DNA of 64,000 bases from Bartonella alsatica (GCF_013388295.1 NZ_CP058235.1:372001-436000); one strand, 5' to 3'; counted from the first letter of the stretch, positions 32,254-42,829 are shown. Made by a program: numbers and translations. Notes: a model not told the origin generated them from the letters alone.

Positions 32254-32837
32254 CTATTTTAGCAAAGTATCAGAAAAGAACCGATAAGGTGAAATGGCTA
32301 GATTATAGTTAGAGGATTCTGAGTGCACTCTTCCAGCTGTATCATAGACAGCTCCATGACATGGATACAATCATCCACCAAATCTATCTAATTGGCCAAG
32401 TGTTACACAGCCTAGATGCGTACAAAGATTAATGATAATAAGCCAACTATTACGTCCCTCACCTGCTAAACGCGCAAAATTGGTCTCTTCTTTATCTTCA
32501 ATATTAGGATTGTCAGCCTATCGATCTTTAAGAATATTCAATTTGGTAGTATGAGCTTCAGCGATTTCTTTTGCGGTGCGGTTACGAATAACAATAGGCT
32601 ATCCACACCACTTAACCGTCGCTGACATGCTTTCTTCAATATCAGAAAGATCAATCTTAACAGAAGAATCTGTCAAAACATCCTCATCCCAATGCAGCTG
32701 ACAGATAAAAGGCCACGCAATAGCGCCACCATAGCCACAACCCCTGTAAAACCTATTACCAAAAACAGAAAATCCCGCCTTGCCTACTTATTTATTATCT
32801 TAACTAAAGAGTGACTCCCCAATACAATTTTCACCAT
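32254..32837 (-). pseudogene. petA: Decayed Rieske iron-sulfur protein gene of the bc1 complex
   Basis: The minus strand reads AIAWPFICQLHWDEDVLTDSSVKIDLSDIE and later NLCTHLGCVTLGQLDRFGG, which keeps the first Rieske ligand pair CTHLGC. A TGA follows GG, and the second ligand motif reads LYPCHGAV where CPCHG is expected, so one cluster cysteine is lost. TAG codons occur after KWCG and after LKDR. A frameshift lies near the start. The tail NLAISPYRFFSDTLLK ends at TAG 32254. Confidence 0.88.
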
Positions 32838-33691
32838 ACCCTCGCTTATTACATAATCTTCGAGCATTCAGTTCCCTAAATCATAAAAAACACTCTAAAC
32901 AAGATTTCTTATCATTTATGTGATCTACTCTCTTCTTATCTTTTCTCTCTGAACTCATTTACAAAAAATAATAGCATCCTCCTGCTACTAGCTCTCTTTA
33001 AATATTCTTTCATTTTTCTATTATTTCCATTCTCAGGCTGAAGTTTTTCTATTCAATCTGCAAGTACAGCTTCAAAATAGGATTATATCATTAAATATAT
33101 TTTCTCTTGCTTCATCACTTATTGCGAATCCCCCCCAATTTATTGTACTCAAATCATATTGCAATATTTCAGTATCTAACCAATTTACTCAACACCGAAA
33201 TCTTCGGCCGTTAAGAAACGATTTACACAAAGCGCTTCCAGACACCAAGCCCTACAAACAAGGTTAAATTTTGCATTCAATCTGCTTTAACCTTTCATCA
33301 AAATCATGAAATCTATACCATAGTTGACGCTGTTCAAGAAGCGATAAATGCAGATTTTATAATCAACACGACCTCACTAATCATCCTTATCAACCATCAA
33401 CATCTCACTTTGTTACAAGAACTTTGCAAACAAAATAATCCTGAATACTCTTTGTGTTAAAACCTGTTCTCGTAATAACCAACAACTGTTTCAAAACTCA
33501 TTGGTTAATTATCATCTTTTACGAATTATACTTTGCTCATCTTTATAATAAACTCGGATATATAATTTTTCCCCCAAAATCCGGAATAAATAACAGCCAA
33601 ACGCGAAAATCATGTACTCCTCAATTATATTCTTCGAATAAGCTATAGAACTTCTTTACAAACACAAAAGAAAAATCATACTATATAAAAT
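32838..33691. other. Intergenic stretch with a possible unidentified gene remnant
   Basis: One plus-strand frame is open from about 33070 to a TAA at 33264 (NLRPLRNDLHKALPDTKPYKQG). A second frame continues to a TAA at 33457 (EIYTIVDAVQEAINADFIIN...). The pair resembles a gene split by a frameshift, but I cannot name the family. No other element is seen before trmL. Confidence 0.3.
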
Positions 33692-34168
33692 ATGACACTT
33701 CATATTGCACTTTTTCAACCTGATATTGCTGGTAATACTGGAACCATTTTGCGTCTTAGTGCCTGTTTTGCTTTACATGTTCACATTATTGAACCTGCCG
33801 GTTTTAATCTGTCGGATCGCAACCTCAAACGAGCAAGTTTGGATTACCTCGAATATACCTCACTAGAACGACATATTGATTGGCAACATTTTGTAAGCTC
33901 CATGAGATATTTTAAGCGTCGTCTTTTGCTTTTGACCACAAAAGCAGAAACATCCTATACGCAAATATGCTATCAAAAAAACGATGTTTTACTTTTTGGT
34001 CGTGAATCAGCAGGAGTTCCCGATTATGTTCATAAAGCTGTTGACTACGCATTAAAAATTCCCATTCAGCCACATACGCGCTCTTTAAATCTTGCAATGA
34101 GTGTGGCCATAACAACAGGAGAAGCACTTCGCCAAATTGGTTATAATCAAAGGAAAGAAGCTTTATAA
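33692..34168 (+). CDS. trmL: tRNA (cytidine/uridine(34)-2'-O)-methyltransferase TrmL
   Basis: A 158-residue SPOUT-fold methyltransferase that methylates the wobble ribose of certain leucine tRNAs. The minimal, knot-only architecture shows the family motifs PDIAGNTGTILRLSACF near 9, LLFGRESAGVPDYV near 109 and the knot segment RSLNLAMSVAITTGEALRQ near 130. The Shine-Dalgarno is weak. In other rhizobia trmL adjoins the petABC operon; the neighbour survives here although the operon has decayed. Confidence 0.92.
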   Translation: MTLHIALFQPDIAGNTGTILRLSACFALHVHIIEPAGFNLSDRNLKRASLDYLEYTSLERHIDWQHFVSSMRYFKRRLLLLTTKAETSYTQICYQKNDVLLFGRESAGVPDYVHKAVDYALKIPIQPHTRSLNLAMSVAITTGEALRQIGYNQRKEAL

Positions 34169-34487
34169 AGAAACTACAAAAAATCAGTAATGGATTCAGT
34201 ATTTTGGCTAAAATATCTATATTCTACGTAGAGTCAACGCTTTTCAAAAGAGTAAAATCGCCACAATTCTCTAAAATTTTATAATGTCATTAAAACCTAT
34301 ATTTCTCAATTATGCTTCCGAAATAATCTTTTAAATTGCTTTACAAATCATCAAAAAAAATTGAATGAGCGTTGGGCATAATACTTCATCACACTATTTA
34401 TGCTACCAATAACCACCTTGTATAAAACAAACAGCTATAAACAATTTTACTAAAAAAATAAGAAAAGCGTCTTTATAAAAATCCACA
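34169..34487. other. Intergenic stretch between convergent trmL and cca
   Basis: AT-rich; no clear terminator hairpin or gene is seen. Confidence 0.4.
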
Positions 34488-35741
34488 TTATAAATCAACT
34501 TTTTCCAATAAGGCATTACGATCCATTAAAAATTGGCTTTCAATCCATATCATTTCAAGCTCTTTAAGCTTTTTTCCCAAAAGAACCCCTTTAGAAAAAC
34601 CTTTTCTCATTAAATCCTTACCATTAACAGGAAAAGACGGAATCTGCCATTTTTGAGCAAGCTGATAAAGCCTGACATAATCTTCTGCTTTTTGTAAATT
34701 CTCACTTTTCTCCAGAGCACCAACATATGATGAAGCCACAGACAAAGATAATTGATCTAATACCGGCTGTCGACCATGAAAATAAATCAGTTTTTGCACA
34801 AAATAATCTGAACATTTTGAATTAATCATTTCCAACTCTGCCCATCCTTTTAACCGCACTGTTTCCTTATGAGATAAACGTAAGCGCTGCGCCATTTCAT
34901 GAAGACGTACAGTATCAGGTGGGAGAAGGCTTTCTAATCGTAACAAGGGATCAACTTTCCAACCAAGAATCTGTTCTGTTTTCACCAATGCATGTATCGC
35001 ATCAATGCCCCACTTTTCTGTTTCAGGAAAAATGCGTGTCAAAATTCCACTTTGACGCATCCATAAAAGAGCACGCGTTGGATCTAAAGCTGCGAGCAGT
35101 TTTTTCATTTCTCCCCAAATGCGCTCAGATGAAAGCTTGTTCAGACCATCTTTTAAACAAACACATGCTTTTAATCCTTGTACATCAGGTCGTCCTGCCC
35201 CATACCAAGCAAAAAAGCGAAAAAAACGCAAAATACGTAAATAATCTTCACGAATACGATTTTCTGCAATACCAATAAAACGTATTGTCTGGCTAGCAAT
35301 ATCATTCAAGCCCCCGACATCATCATAAAGACGTCCAGCAGCATCACAATAAAGTGCATTAATAGTAAAATCTCGCCGCTCAGCATCTTTTTTCCAATCA
35401 CGACCAAAAACCACTTTTGCGTGACGACCATCCGTTTCAATATCAGAGCGAAGCGTTGTTACCTCATAAGAACATGACTGAGTCACTACAGTAACTGTAC
35501 CAAAAGCAACACCTGTCGGAATAGCTTTAAACCCCACTTCTTCTACGCGCACTATAACCTGTTGCGGTAAACAAGTTGTAGCAATATCAATATCGCTAAT
35601 AGGCTTCTCTAACAATTGATTGCGCACTGCCCCCCCCACAATACGTGCCTCTTCACCACCCATAGATAAAACGCGAAGAAGTGTTTGGATTTCACTATGC
35701 TGCAACCACTCAACCTGTTCAAAATTCTGTCTTATATTCAC
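34488..35741 (-). CDS. cca: CCA tRNA nucleotidyltransferase
   Basis: A 417-residue class II nucleotidyltransferase that builds or repairs the 3' CCA of tRNA. The GGAVRNQLL motif (36-44) precedes the catalytic DID, and the second palm motif reads RRDFTINALYCDAAGRLYD. The NTP-selecting neck motif is RILRFFRFFAWYG. The enzyme matters here because the one tRNA in this window has no encoded CCA. It stands alone. Confidence 0.93.
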   Translation of the reverse strand: MNIRQNFEQVEWLQHSEIQTLLRVLSMGGEEARIVGGAVRNQLLEKPISDIDIATTCLPQQVIVRVEEVGFKAIPTGVAFGTVTVVTQSCSYEVTTLRSDIETDGRHAKVVFGRDWKKDAERRDFTINALYCDAAGRLYDDVGGLNDIASQTIRFIGIAENRIREDYLRILRFFRFFAWYGAGRPDVQGLKACVCLKDGLNKLSSERIWGEMKKLLAALDPTRALLWMRQSGILTRIFPETEKWGIDAIHALVKTEQILGWKVDPLLRLESLLPPDTVRLHEMAQRLRLSHKETVRLKGWAELEMINSKCSDYFVQKLIYFHGRQPVLDQLSLSVASSYVGALEKSENLQKAEDYVRLYQLAQKWQIPSFPVNGKDLMRKGFSKGVLLGKKLKELEMIWIESQFLMDRNALLEKVDL

Positions 35742-35988
35742 TCTTTAAACCTTCAAAAATTATCCTTTTTGTCTCAAACAAATATCTGCATGAGAACAAT
35801 ATTTCTAATATACTCTCTTCCAAACACAACACACCTCTTGGTACCAAAGAAATTACTCTGTACGTATGAATATAAAAAAACAACATATTACACTTCTCTT
35901 CTTCTCATTTTCTGTTACAAATCATAAAATGTCCATTATCATACAGAGAAAGTTACTAATTTTACGACAAATGCCTTAAGGAAAAAAT

Positions 35989-37020
35989 ATGAATCAATAT
36001 GATACGTCATCTAATTCTATTAAAAAGGCCAATATCGATCATAAAGCGCAAAGAATTATTGATGATATTGATACAACACACAAAGAATTGAATATACTAC
36101 AACAAGAAATTGACAAAGTTATCTTTGGGCAAAATCATATTATTGAATATGCTTTAATAGCTATCTTTGCTGGTGGACACGCTCTTCTTGTTGGTGCCCC
36201 AGGACTTGCTAAAACGCGTCTTGTTGAAACTTTGGGAACAGTATTGGGGCTTGATGAAAAACGCATTCAATTTACCCCCGATTTAATGCCATCAGATATT
36301 ATCGGTTCTGAAATTATGGACTCTGACAAAAATGGTAAACGTTCTTTCCGCTACGTCCAAGGTCCAATTTTTACTCAACTCCTCATGGCTGATGAAATTA
36401 ATCGTGCCTCTCCGCGCACACAATCAGCTCTATTACAAGCCATGCAAGAATATCATGTTACTGTTGCTGGTATTCGTTATGATTTGCCTCAACCTTTTCA
36501 TGTTCTTGCAACCCAAAATCCTCTCGAGCAAGAAGGAACTTATCCACTTCCTGAAGCACAATTAGATCGCTTTTTGATGCAAATTGATATTGATTATCCT
36601 GATCTTACCACAGAACGACGTATCATTTTAGAAACTACAAGAGAGAAAAACCAAAAAACAAAACCGATCTTGTCAACCAAAAAACTGCAAAAAATTCAAA
36701 AGCTTGTTCGTCAAATGCCACTCTCAGAAAATGTTATAGAAGCCATTTTAAAGATTGTACGTTCAGCTCGCCCTGATAAAGGAAACATTCTTGCAAATAC
36801 TTATATTGCTTGGGGACCTGGTCCACGAGCATCACAAGCACTTTCACTTTGTGTCCGCGCCCGTGCCCTTTATCATGGACGTTTAGCCCCCTCGCTTGAT
36901 GATATTGAAGCATTAGCTCATCCCGTACTACAACACCGCATGGCACTTAATTTTTCTGCACGTACTGAAGGTATAACTGTAAAAGATATTATCAATGATC
37001 TTATGAAGGGCATTTTTTAA
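35989..37020 (+). CDS. MoxR-family AAA+ ATPase
   Basis: A 343-residue AAA+ chaperone-like ATPase. Walker A reads GAPGLAKTRLVETL near 65, Walker B MADEINRASPRTQSALLQAM near 129, and sensor 1 lies in LATQNPLEQEGTYPLPEAQLDRF. The C-terminal lid follows. AAGGA at 35978-35982 supports the ATG. It is the first gene of a four-gene run; MoxR proteins paired with DUF58 and VWA partners are thought to help fold or assemble protein complexes or act in envelope stress. It ends directly at the DUF58 start. Confidence 0.93.
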   Translation: MNQYDTSSNSIKKANIDHKAQRIIDDIDTTHKELNILQQEIDKVIFGQNHIIEYALIAIFAGGHALLVGAPGLAKTRLVETLGTVLGLDEKRIQFTPDLMPSDIIGSEIMDSDKNGKRSFRYVQGPIFTQLLMADEINRASPRTQSALLQAMQEYHVTVAGIRYDLPQPFHVLATQNPLEQEGTYPLPEAQLDRFLMQIDIDYPDLTTERRIILETTREKNQKTKPILSTKKLQKIQKLVRQMPLSENVIEAILKIVRSARPDKGNILANTYIAWGPGPRASQALSLCVRARALYHGRLAPSLDDIEALAHPVLQHRMALNFSARTEGITVKDIINDLMKGIF

Positions 37021-37932
37021 ATGGCCATTGGCAAAAAAGTCTTTAAAAAGTCTCCCATGTCACTTGCTGCTAAGCTGCATGAAGATACCACTCGAATGCC
37101 ATATTTTCTTTTACAAGCACATCGGATCGCTAACACACTAATAACTGGATGGCATGGACAATATAAACGGGGGAACGGAGAAAATTTTTGGCAATTTCGC
37201 CCTTATGTGGAAGGAGAATCTATTACACGCATTGACTGGCGTCGCTCAGCGCGTGATGAACACACTTACCTACGTGAACACGAATGGCAAACAACACAAA
37301 CAGTCTGGCTTTGGCCTGATCAAAGTGCATCTATGCATTACTGTTCGCGCTTTTCCAAAATCTCTAAAGGTGATCATGCCATCATTCTTACTCTTGCATT
37401 GGCATCACTTCTTGCACACAGCGGCGAACATATTGCTATCCCCAACTTAATGCCCCCTACAATGACAACCAATGTACTAGAACGTATGGCACTAGCTTTA
37501 GCAAATCACCAAAATGAAAATTCATTTCCAAACTTTTCAACTGTTACGCATTTTTCACATGTTATTATAATAAGTGACTTTCTCGATGATCTTGAAAAGA
37601 TTATCCAACATCTAACCATTTTATCCACAAAACAGGTCACTGCTCATCTAATTGAAATTGTTGATCCCGCAGAAGAAAATTTTCCTTACAAAGGTCGTAC
37701 AGAATTTTTTGACCCTGAAACAAAAGAAAAGTATATTTTCGGAAAAGTAGAAAGGCTTCGCGAAAACTACTGCAAGCTATATCAAGAAAGACGACAAGAA
37801 CTAGCAAATTTTTGCTCACGCCAAGAATGGACCTATCACGTGAGTATAACAAATCAGCCTTTCACAAAAACCATTTTGCATCTTGCAAACAAAATGGGGG
37901 CTTCTCTATCTCACAGTAGGAGGTTGCGTTGA
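37021..37932 (+). CDS. DUF58 protein
   Basis: A 303-residue DUF58 protein, the usual partner of MoxR ATPases, with a VWA-like fold. The DUF58 core reads FWQFRPYVEGESITRIDWRRSARDEHTYLREHEW near 57-90, followed by the strand-loop TVWLWPDQSASMHYC, in which DQSAS resembles a MIDAS DxSxS motif. The stop-start junction with moxR has no gap, and the gene overlaps the next one by four bases. Confidence 0.9.
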   Translation: MAIGKKVFKKSPMSLAAKLHEDTTRMPYFLLQAHRIANTLITGWHGQYKRGNGENFWQFRPYVEGESITRIDWRRSARDEHTYLREHEWQTTQTVWLWPDQSASMHYCSRFSKISKGDHAIILTLALASLLAHSGEHIAIPNLMPPTMTTNVLERMALALANHQNENSFPNFSTVTHFSHVIIISDFLDDLEKIIQHLTILSTKQVTAHLIEIVDPAEENFPYKGRTEFFDPETKEKYIFGKVERLRENYCKLYQERRQELANFCSRQEWTYHVSITNQPFTKTILHLANKMGASLSHSRRLR

Positions 37933-40736
37933 GTTTTGCTGCTCCTTTATTATTATTAGGGCTTTTATCCTTACCAATCATTTGGTGGTTGTTACGAATA
38001 ACACCTCCATCCCCAAGTAAAGAACTATTTCCTCCTTCACGATTCCTTCCAAAACCAACCAATCAGCAAGAAACTACAAACTACACACCTTGGTGGTTAT
38101 TGTTATTACGATTAACTCTAGCAGCACTTATTATCATCGCTTTGGCGCAGCCCATTTGGAATCAAAAACCAATTGCACTCTCTCAATCTCAACCTCTCGC
38201 AATCATTATTGATAATGGATGGGCATCAACGAAAGAGTGGAAGAAGCGTATTTCTGTCGCTGAAACCCTTCTTGCACAAGCAGAAAAATATCAAAAAGAT
38301 GTTTATTTCCTTGCGACAGCTGAAAATGATGTCTCCAATATAGGTCCCCTGCCTGCAAAGACTATAAAACAACATTTAATGTATCTGCAACCTCGCCCCT
38401 GGTCTGTCAATCGTATGCATGCACTCAAAAAACTGATTGAAATAACCAAAGGTGAACCTCTTGATATTGCTTACTTAAGCGATGGATTACAAACAAATGA
38501 TGATGACCAAATTTTCACTTTAATTGAAAAGTTAAAACCCAAAACTTTCTTATGGTATTTAACTGACATTTCTGACTTAATCGCTATAACAGCCATAGAA
38601 AACAACAATGGAAATATGGCAGCACGTGTCATCCGTTCAACAACACACGGCAAACTTCAAGCCACTTTAAACCTTTACGATGCAAATAATCAACTTCTTG
38701 GCCATTTTACAACAAACTTCCTTGAAGGAGAAGCAACAACGCTTGTTCCTTTTAATGTGCCTCTTGAACTCCGTAATGACATTGCTTGGATAAAAATCAA
38801 CAACCAACCCCATGCTGCTGCTACCTTCCTAGTGGGTAGCCGTAATAAAGTGAGTCGCGTTGCTCTCCTCTCGCCCAATACCAATGAAATGGTACAACCT
38901 CTGCTCTCTCCATTTTACTATATTATAAAAGCATTACAAGACCATACACAGCTTATTACTGCTGACGGGAGAGAGCTTTCTATTGATATTGATCACCTGC
39001 TTAAACAAAATCCTTCTGTTTTCATTATAGGTGATATTGTCAATATGTCAGAAGAAGTCGAAAAAAAGCTATCTGAGTTCGTAAATAAAGGTGGAACACT
39101 CATTCGCTTTGCAGGAGAAAACTTAAGTGCTGCTGAACACTCTGATAGTCTCCTTCCAGTATCACTGCATTCTGGTAAACGTTTGCTTGGAAGTATTATG
39201 TCTTGGACAAAACCGCAAAAACTTGCACCATTTGCAAAAAACAGCTTATTCTTTGATCTTCCTTTTCCAGAAGATGTTACTGTCTCACGTCAAATTTTAG
39301 CAGAACCTAGCCCAGACCTTTTTGAAAAAACGTGGCTCAGTCTTTCTGATGGAACACCTCTTATTACAGCAACTGAACGTGGAAAAGGAACTCTCATCCT
39401 TATTCATATCGCTCCTGATCCCACATGGTCAAACCTCCCTTTATCTGGCTTCTTTGCACAAATGTTACAAAAACTGATCACATTAAGTGCCTATAAAGAC
39501 ACAAATCTAACACACATAAAAAAAGGGACAACAATACAAAATCCCTGGCGAACAATAACCGCCGACGGACAATTACAAATACCTCCTTCTTATGTTGTTC
39601 CACTAATCCTTGGTCCTCAAGATACACCCACGCCCTCTTATCTTACTCCTCCTGGGCTTTACGGTGTAAAAAATAATTTTTATGCACTTAATCTTTTAAA
39701 TCATTCATCGCACTTGATGAAACAAACGTCATTGCCACCTTCCTTAAGCGAGCGTCCTTTATCTTACGACACAAAAGAAAAATATCTCATTGGTCCACTT
39801 TTAGGATTAGCCATCTTATTATTCGCTTTTGATAATTTTCTTGTTTTATGGATAGGAGGCGCTTTTTTTCTTAACCGACAGCGCAATATGCTTCTTTTTC
39901 TCCCCCTTACAATATGTCTCATTGCCTTTTTTTCACATATACTGACAGTTCATGCACAAGATATAGAAAATCATAACGAAACCATAATACAAGCAGCTGG
40001 AGCGGCACATCTTGCTTACGTTGTAACTCATAACCATGAAATTGATACAACAAGTAAGAGTGGTTTAGAAGCACTGAGTCAATTTATCGCAGAACGTACA
40101 ATGCTCTCGCCTGGCTCCGTAATAGCGCTTGATCTCGATAAAGATGAACTTGCCTTCTATCCTCTTATTTATTGGCCAATTGATGCTAACAGTCCTTTAC
40201 CAACACAAAAGAGTCTTGAAAAAATAAATAGTTTTATGAAACACGGAGGCACAATTTTATTTGATACGCGTGATCAGATAAGTACCAACCTTAATCTTAA
40301 AGGAACAGCCACCCCAGCTACACAAAGATTACGGGCGATCTTAAAGGGATTAAGCATACCTACCATTGAACCAGCTTCAAATGATCATGTTATTGCGCGT
40401 TCTTTTTATATTATGCCAGATTTTCCAGGTCTCTACCGTGGTTCACCTTTGTGGGTTGAATCATCATCAACAAATAAAAAAAACAAAAGTTCTCTTATCT
40501 CCGGTGATAATGTAAGTTCTCTTCTGATCACTGCGAATAACTTTGCCGGTGCTTGGGCATTAGATGAAAAAGGCATGTGGAAATACCCACTTATTCCCAA
40601 CGATCCGATGCAACGTCTATGGTCATTTCGTGCAGGATTAAATATTGTTATATATGTGCTTACAGGAAATTATAAAGCTGATCAGGTTCATGTCCCAGCA
40701 CTTTTAGAACGCTTTAAAAGAGAAAGAAGGCAATGA
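37929..40736 (+). CDS. Large membrane protein with BatA N-terminus and DUF4159 domain
   Basis: A 935-residue inner-membrane protein. Residues 1-75 form the two-helix BatA-type N-terminus (PLLLLGLLSLPIIWWLLRI, then WWLLLLRLTLAALIIIALAQP). A long extracytoplasmic or cytosolic region with a VWA-like start follows. Helices recur near 620-640 and 648-670, then the C-terminal DUF4159 domain (about 690-930) ends with NIVIYVLTGNYKADQVHVPALLERF. The TTG start at 37929 is backed by a perfect AGGAGG at 37918-37923, five bases away; it overlaps the DUF58 stop and the next ATG by four bases each. Confidence 0.88.
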   Translation: MSFAAPLLLLGLLSLPIIWWLLRITPPSPSKELFPPSRFLPKPTNQQETTNYTPWWLLLLRLTLAALIIIALAQPIWNQKPIALSQSQPLAIIIDNGWASTKEWKKRISVAETLLAQAEKYQKDVYFLATAENDVSNIGPLPAKTIKQHLMYLQPRPWSVNRMHALKKLIEITKGEPLDIAYLSDGLQTNDDDQIFTLIEKLKPKTFLWYLTDISDLIAITAIENNNGNMAARVIRSTTHGKLQATLNLYDANNQLLGHFTTNFLEGEATTLVPFNVPLELRNDIAWIKINNQPHAAATFLVGSRNKVSRVALLSPNTNEMVQPLLSPFYYIIKALQDHTQLITADGRELSIDIDHLLKQNPSVFIIGDIVNMSEEVEKKLSEFVNKGGTLIRFAGENLSAAEHSDSLLPVSLHSGKRLLGSIMSWTKPQKLAPFAKNSLFFDLPFPEDVTVSRQILAEPSPDLFEKTWLSLSDGTPLITATERGKGTLILIHIAPDPTWSNLPLSGFFAQMLQKLITLSAYKDTNLTHIKKGTTIQNPWRTITADGQLQIPPSYVVPLILGPQDTPTPSYLTPPGLYGVKNNFYALNLLNHSSHLMKQTSLPPSLSERPLSYDTKEKYLIGPLLGLAILLFAFDNFLVLWIGGAFFLNRQRNMLLFLPLTICLIAFFSHILTVHAQDIENHNETIIQAAGAAHLAYVVTHNHEIDTTSKSGLEALSQFIAERTMLSPGSVIALDLDKDELAFYPLIYWPIDANSPLPTQKSLEKINSFMKHGGTILFDTRDQISTNLNLKGTATPATQRLRAILKGLSIPTIEPASNDHVIARSFYIMPDFPGLYRGSPLWVESSSTNKKNKSSLISGDNVSSLLITANNFAGAWALDEKGMWKYPLIPNDPMQRLWSFRAGLNIVIYVLTGNYKADQVHVPALLERFKRERRQ

Positions 40737-42829
40737 TACCATTCTTCACTTTTCAGCCTCTCTTACCTCTCTTTTGGATTCTCGTATTAGGAGGGATATC
40801 CGCCCTTTTTGTCATTATTGGCCTCGTTACCCAACGTCAAGGATCTTTATTGCGTCTTATAGCATTGACTTCACTCATCCTTGCTTTGCTTAATCCAATG
40901 ATCATAAAAGAACAACGAGAACCACTTAAAAGCACGGTAGGCATTATCATTGATCGCAGCAAAAGCCAAACATTTGGCACACGTACAAATGATAGTGATA
41001 AAGCACAAGAGCAATTAATCCGTGTATTAGCACATTATCCACAATTTGAACCACGTTTTATTGAAGCTGGAAAACTTTCTGATAATCAATATGCACCCTC
41101 AACGAATTTGTTTCATGCTTTAAGACAAGCTATATCTGATGTTCCACCATCCTGTTATGCGGGCACAATTTTTATCACGGATGGTCAAGTGCATGATATT
41201 CCTCCATTCTCTGATCTTCACTATAAAGCGCCTATCAATGCTCTTATAACAGGAAGATTAGATGAATTTGACCGCCAAATTAAAATCATCTCTCCTCCCC
41301 GCTTTGCCCTTGTTAATAAACCACAAATGCTCTCTATTTTGGTAGAAGACAAAGGACAACCCCAAAAATTTCTACCAACGCAAGCAAATATTACTATAAG
41401 CGTCAATGGACAAGAAGTTGGCCATTATTCTGTAACCCCTGGTATAATTTTTCAAACTGAAATTACCCTTCCGCACGCTGAAAAAAACATCGTTCAAGTT
41501 ACCACTGATGCACACAAAGGCGAATTGAGCTTTGAAAATAACCGCGCCGTAACGATTATTGAAGGAATCAGAGAAAATTTACGTGTTCTTCTTATTTCAG
41601 GTGCACCTTACAATGGTGAACGGACATGGCGTGACCTTTTGAAAGGTGACTCTAATATTGATCTTGTTCATTTTACTATTTTGCGTCCTCCCAACAAAGC
41701 AGATAATACGCCATTAAACCAATTATCACTTGTAGTTTTTCCTACAAGAAAGCTCTTTGTTGAAGAGATTGGTAATTTTGATCTCATCATCCTTGATGGC
41801 TACCAACATTCTGCAGTTCTGCCATTAATCTATTATGATTATATCGCTCAATATGTACAAAAGGGTGGTGCATTGCTGATAGTGACAGGACCGGAATTTA
41901 CTCAACAAAACTCACTTGCAAAAACACCTCTAATAAGTATCCTACCCGCACTACCTAATGGTGTTGTTATTCAAAAACCATTTCGCCCCCAATTAACCAA
42001 AGAAGGTGAACGTCATCCTGTTACAAGAGGTCTTACAACACCTACTTATCCAACCTCTCAATGGGGACAATGGCTCCGACAAATTGCCATTCAAAACATA
42101 TATAAAGGCACTGCTCTCATGAAAGGAGCCGATGAACAACCTCTTTTACTTCTTTCCCATTTTGGTAAAGGACGTGTAGGTATGTTGCTTTCCGACCAAA
42201 GTTGGCTTTGGGCACGAGGTTTCGAGGGTGGAGGCCCTTATGCGGCTCTGTATCGTCGAATTGCCCATTGGCTTATGAAAGAACCCGAGCTTGAAGAGGA
42301 AAAATTAAGCGCTACCAACAACCATCATAGTTTAACGATTCGCCGCCAAACGCTCAAAGATCATCCAGAACCAGCCGAAATAACTTTTCCCTCTGGGAAA
42401 AAAGAAAAAGTCAACCTTACAAAAGAGAAAGAAGGCATTTTTACAGCAGTTATTAACACTGATGAAATAGGAATTTTTACTATCCAAAATGGCGATTTAA
42501 CAGCACTTTCTTCTATAGGGATGCTAGATAATCTTGAATTATATGATGTCATTTCAACGAAAGAAAAGCTAACCTCCATCAGTACACACACGGGTGGACA
42601 TGTCACGCGTCTATATGTCGACAAAAAAGGAAGCATTGAGCTTCCTCCACTCAAGCTGATTCGACCACAAACAGGCCACAGACCTCCCCTTACTCCTTCA
42701 ATTGTTCTGAAAGAAGCAACGCAGACCCGTTTAACTAATTCTTCCTATTTTTCAATCTTTTCTGGTTTCTTTGCACTACTTTCTTGCCTTTTCCTGTTGA
42801 GCAGCCTGTGGTATCGTGAAAGCCGTTAA
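40733..42829 (+). CDS. Large membrane protein of the MoxR operon, glutamine amidotransferase-like fold
   Basis: A 698-residue protein. Two N-terminal membrane helices (ILVLGGISALFVIIGLV and LIALTSLILALLNP) precede a VWA-like segment whose first strand is TVGIIIDRSKSQTFG. The middle (about 350-560) contains a class I amidotransferase-like fold (FDLIILDGYQHSAVLPLIYYDYIAQYVQKGG), without an obvious catalytic cysteine. One helix near the C-terminus (SIFSGFFALLSCLFLLSSL) anchors the end. The ATGA overlap with the previous gene shows coupling. Function is unknown; I infer a membrane complex with the three upstream products. Confidence 0.82.
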   Translation: MIPFFTFQPLLPLFWILVLGGISALFVIIGLVTQRQGSLLRLIALTSLILALLNPMIIKEQREPLKSTVGIIIDRSKSQTFGTRTNDSDKAQEQLIRVLAHYPQFEPRFIEAGKLSDNQYAPSTNLFHALRQAISDVPPSCYAGTIFITDGQVHDIPPFSDLHYKAPINALITGRLDEFDRQIKIISPPRFALVNKPQMLSILVEDKGQPQKFLPTQANITISVNGQEVGHYSVTPGIIFQTEITLPHAEKNIVQVTTDAHKGELSFENNRAVTIIEGIRENLRVLLISGAPYNGERTWRDLLKGDSNIDLVHFTILRPPNKADNTPLNQLSLVVFPTRKLFVEEIGNFDLIILDGYQHSAVLPLIYYDYIAQYVQKGGALLIVTGPEFTQQNSLAKTPLISILPALPNGVVIQKPFRPQLTKEGERHPVTRGLTTPTYPTSQWGQWLRQIAIQNIYKGTALMKGADEQPLLLLSHFGKGRVGMLLSDQSWLWARGFEGGGPYAALYRRIAHWLMKEPELEEEKLSATNNHHSLTIRRQTLKDHPEPAEITFPSGKKEKVNLTKEKEGIFTAVINTDEIGIFTIQNGDLTALSSIGMLDNLELYDVISTKEKLTSISTHTGGHVTRLYVDKKGSIELPPLKLIRPQTGHRPPLTPSIVLKEATQTRLTNSSYFSIFSGFFALLSCLFLLSSLWYRESR

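Noticed and set aside
35681..35927. Overlapping plus-strand frames between cca and the MoxR gene
   Set aside because: They start inside cca on the other strand and lack translation signals.
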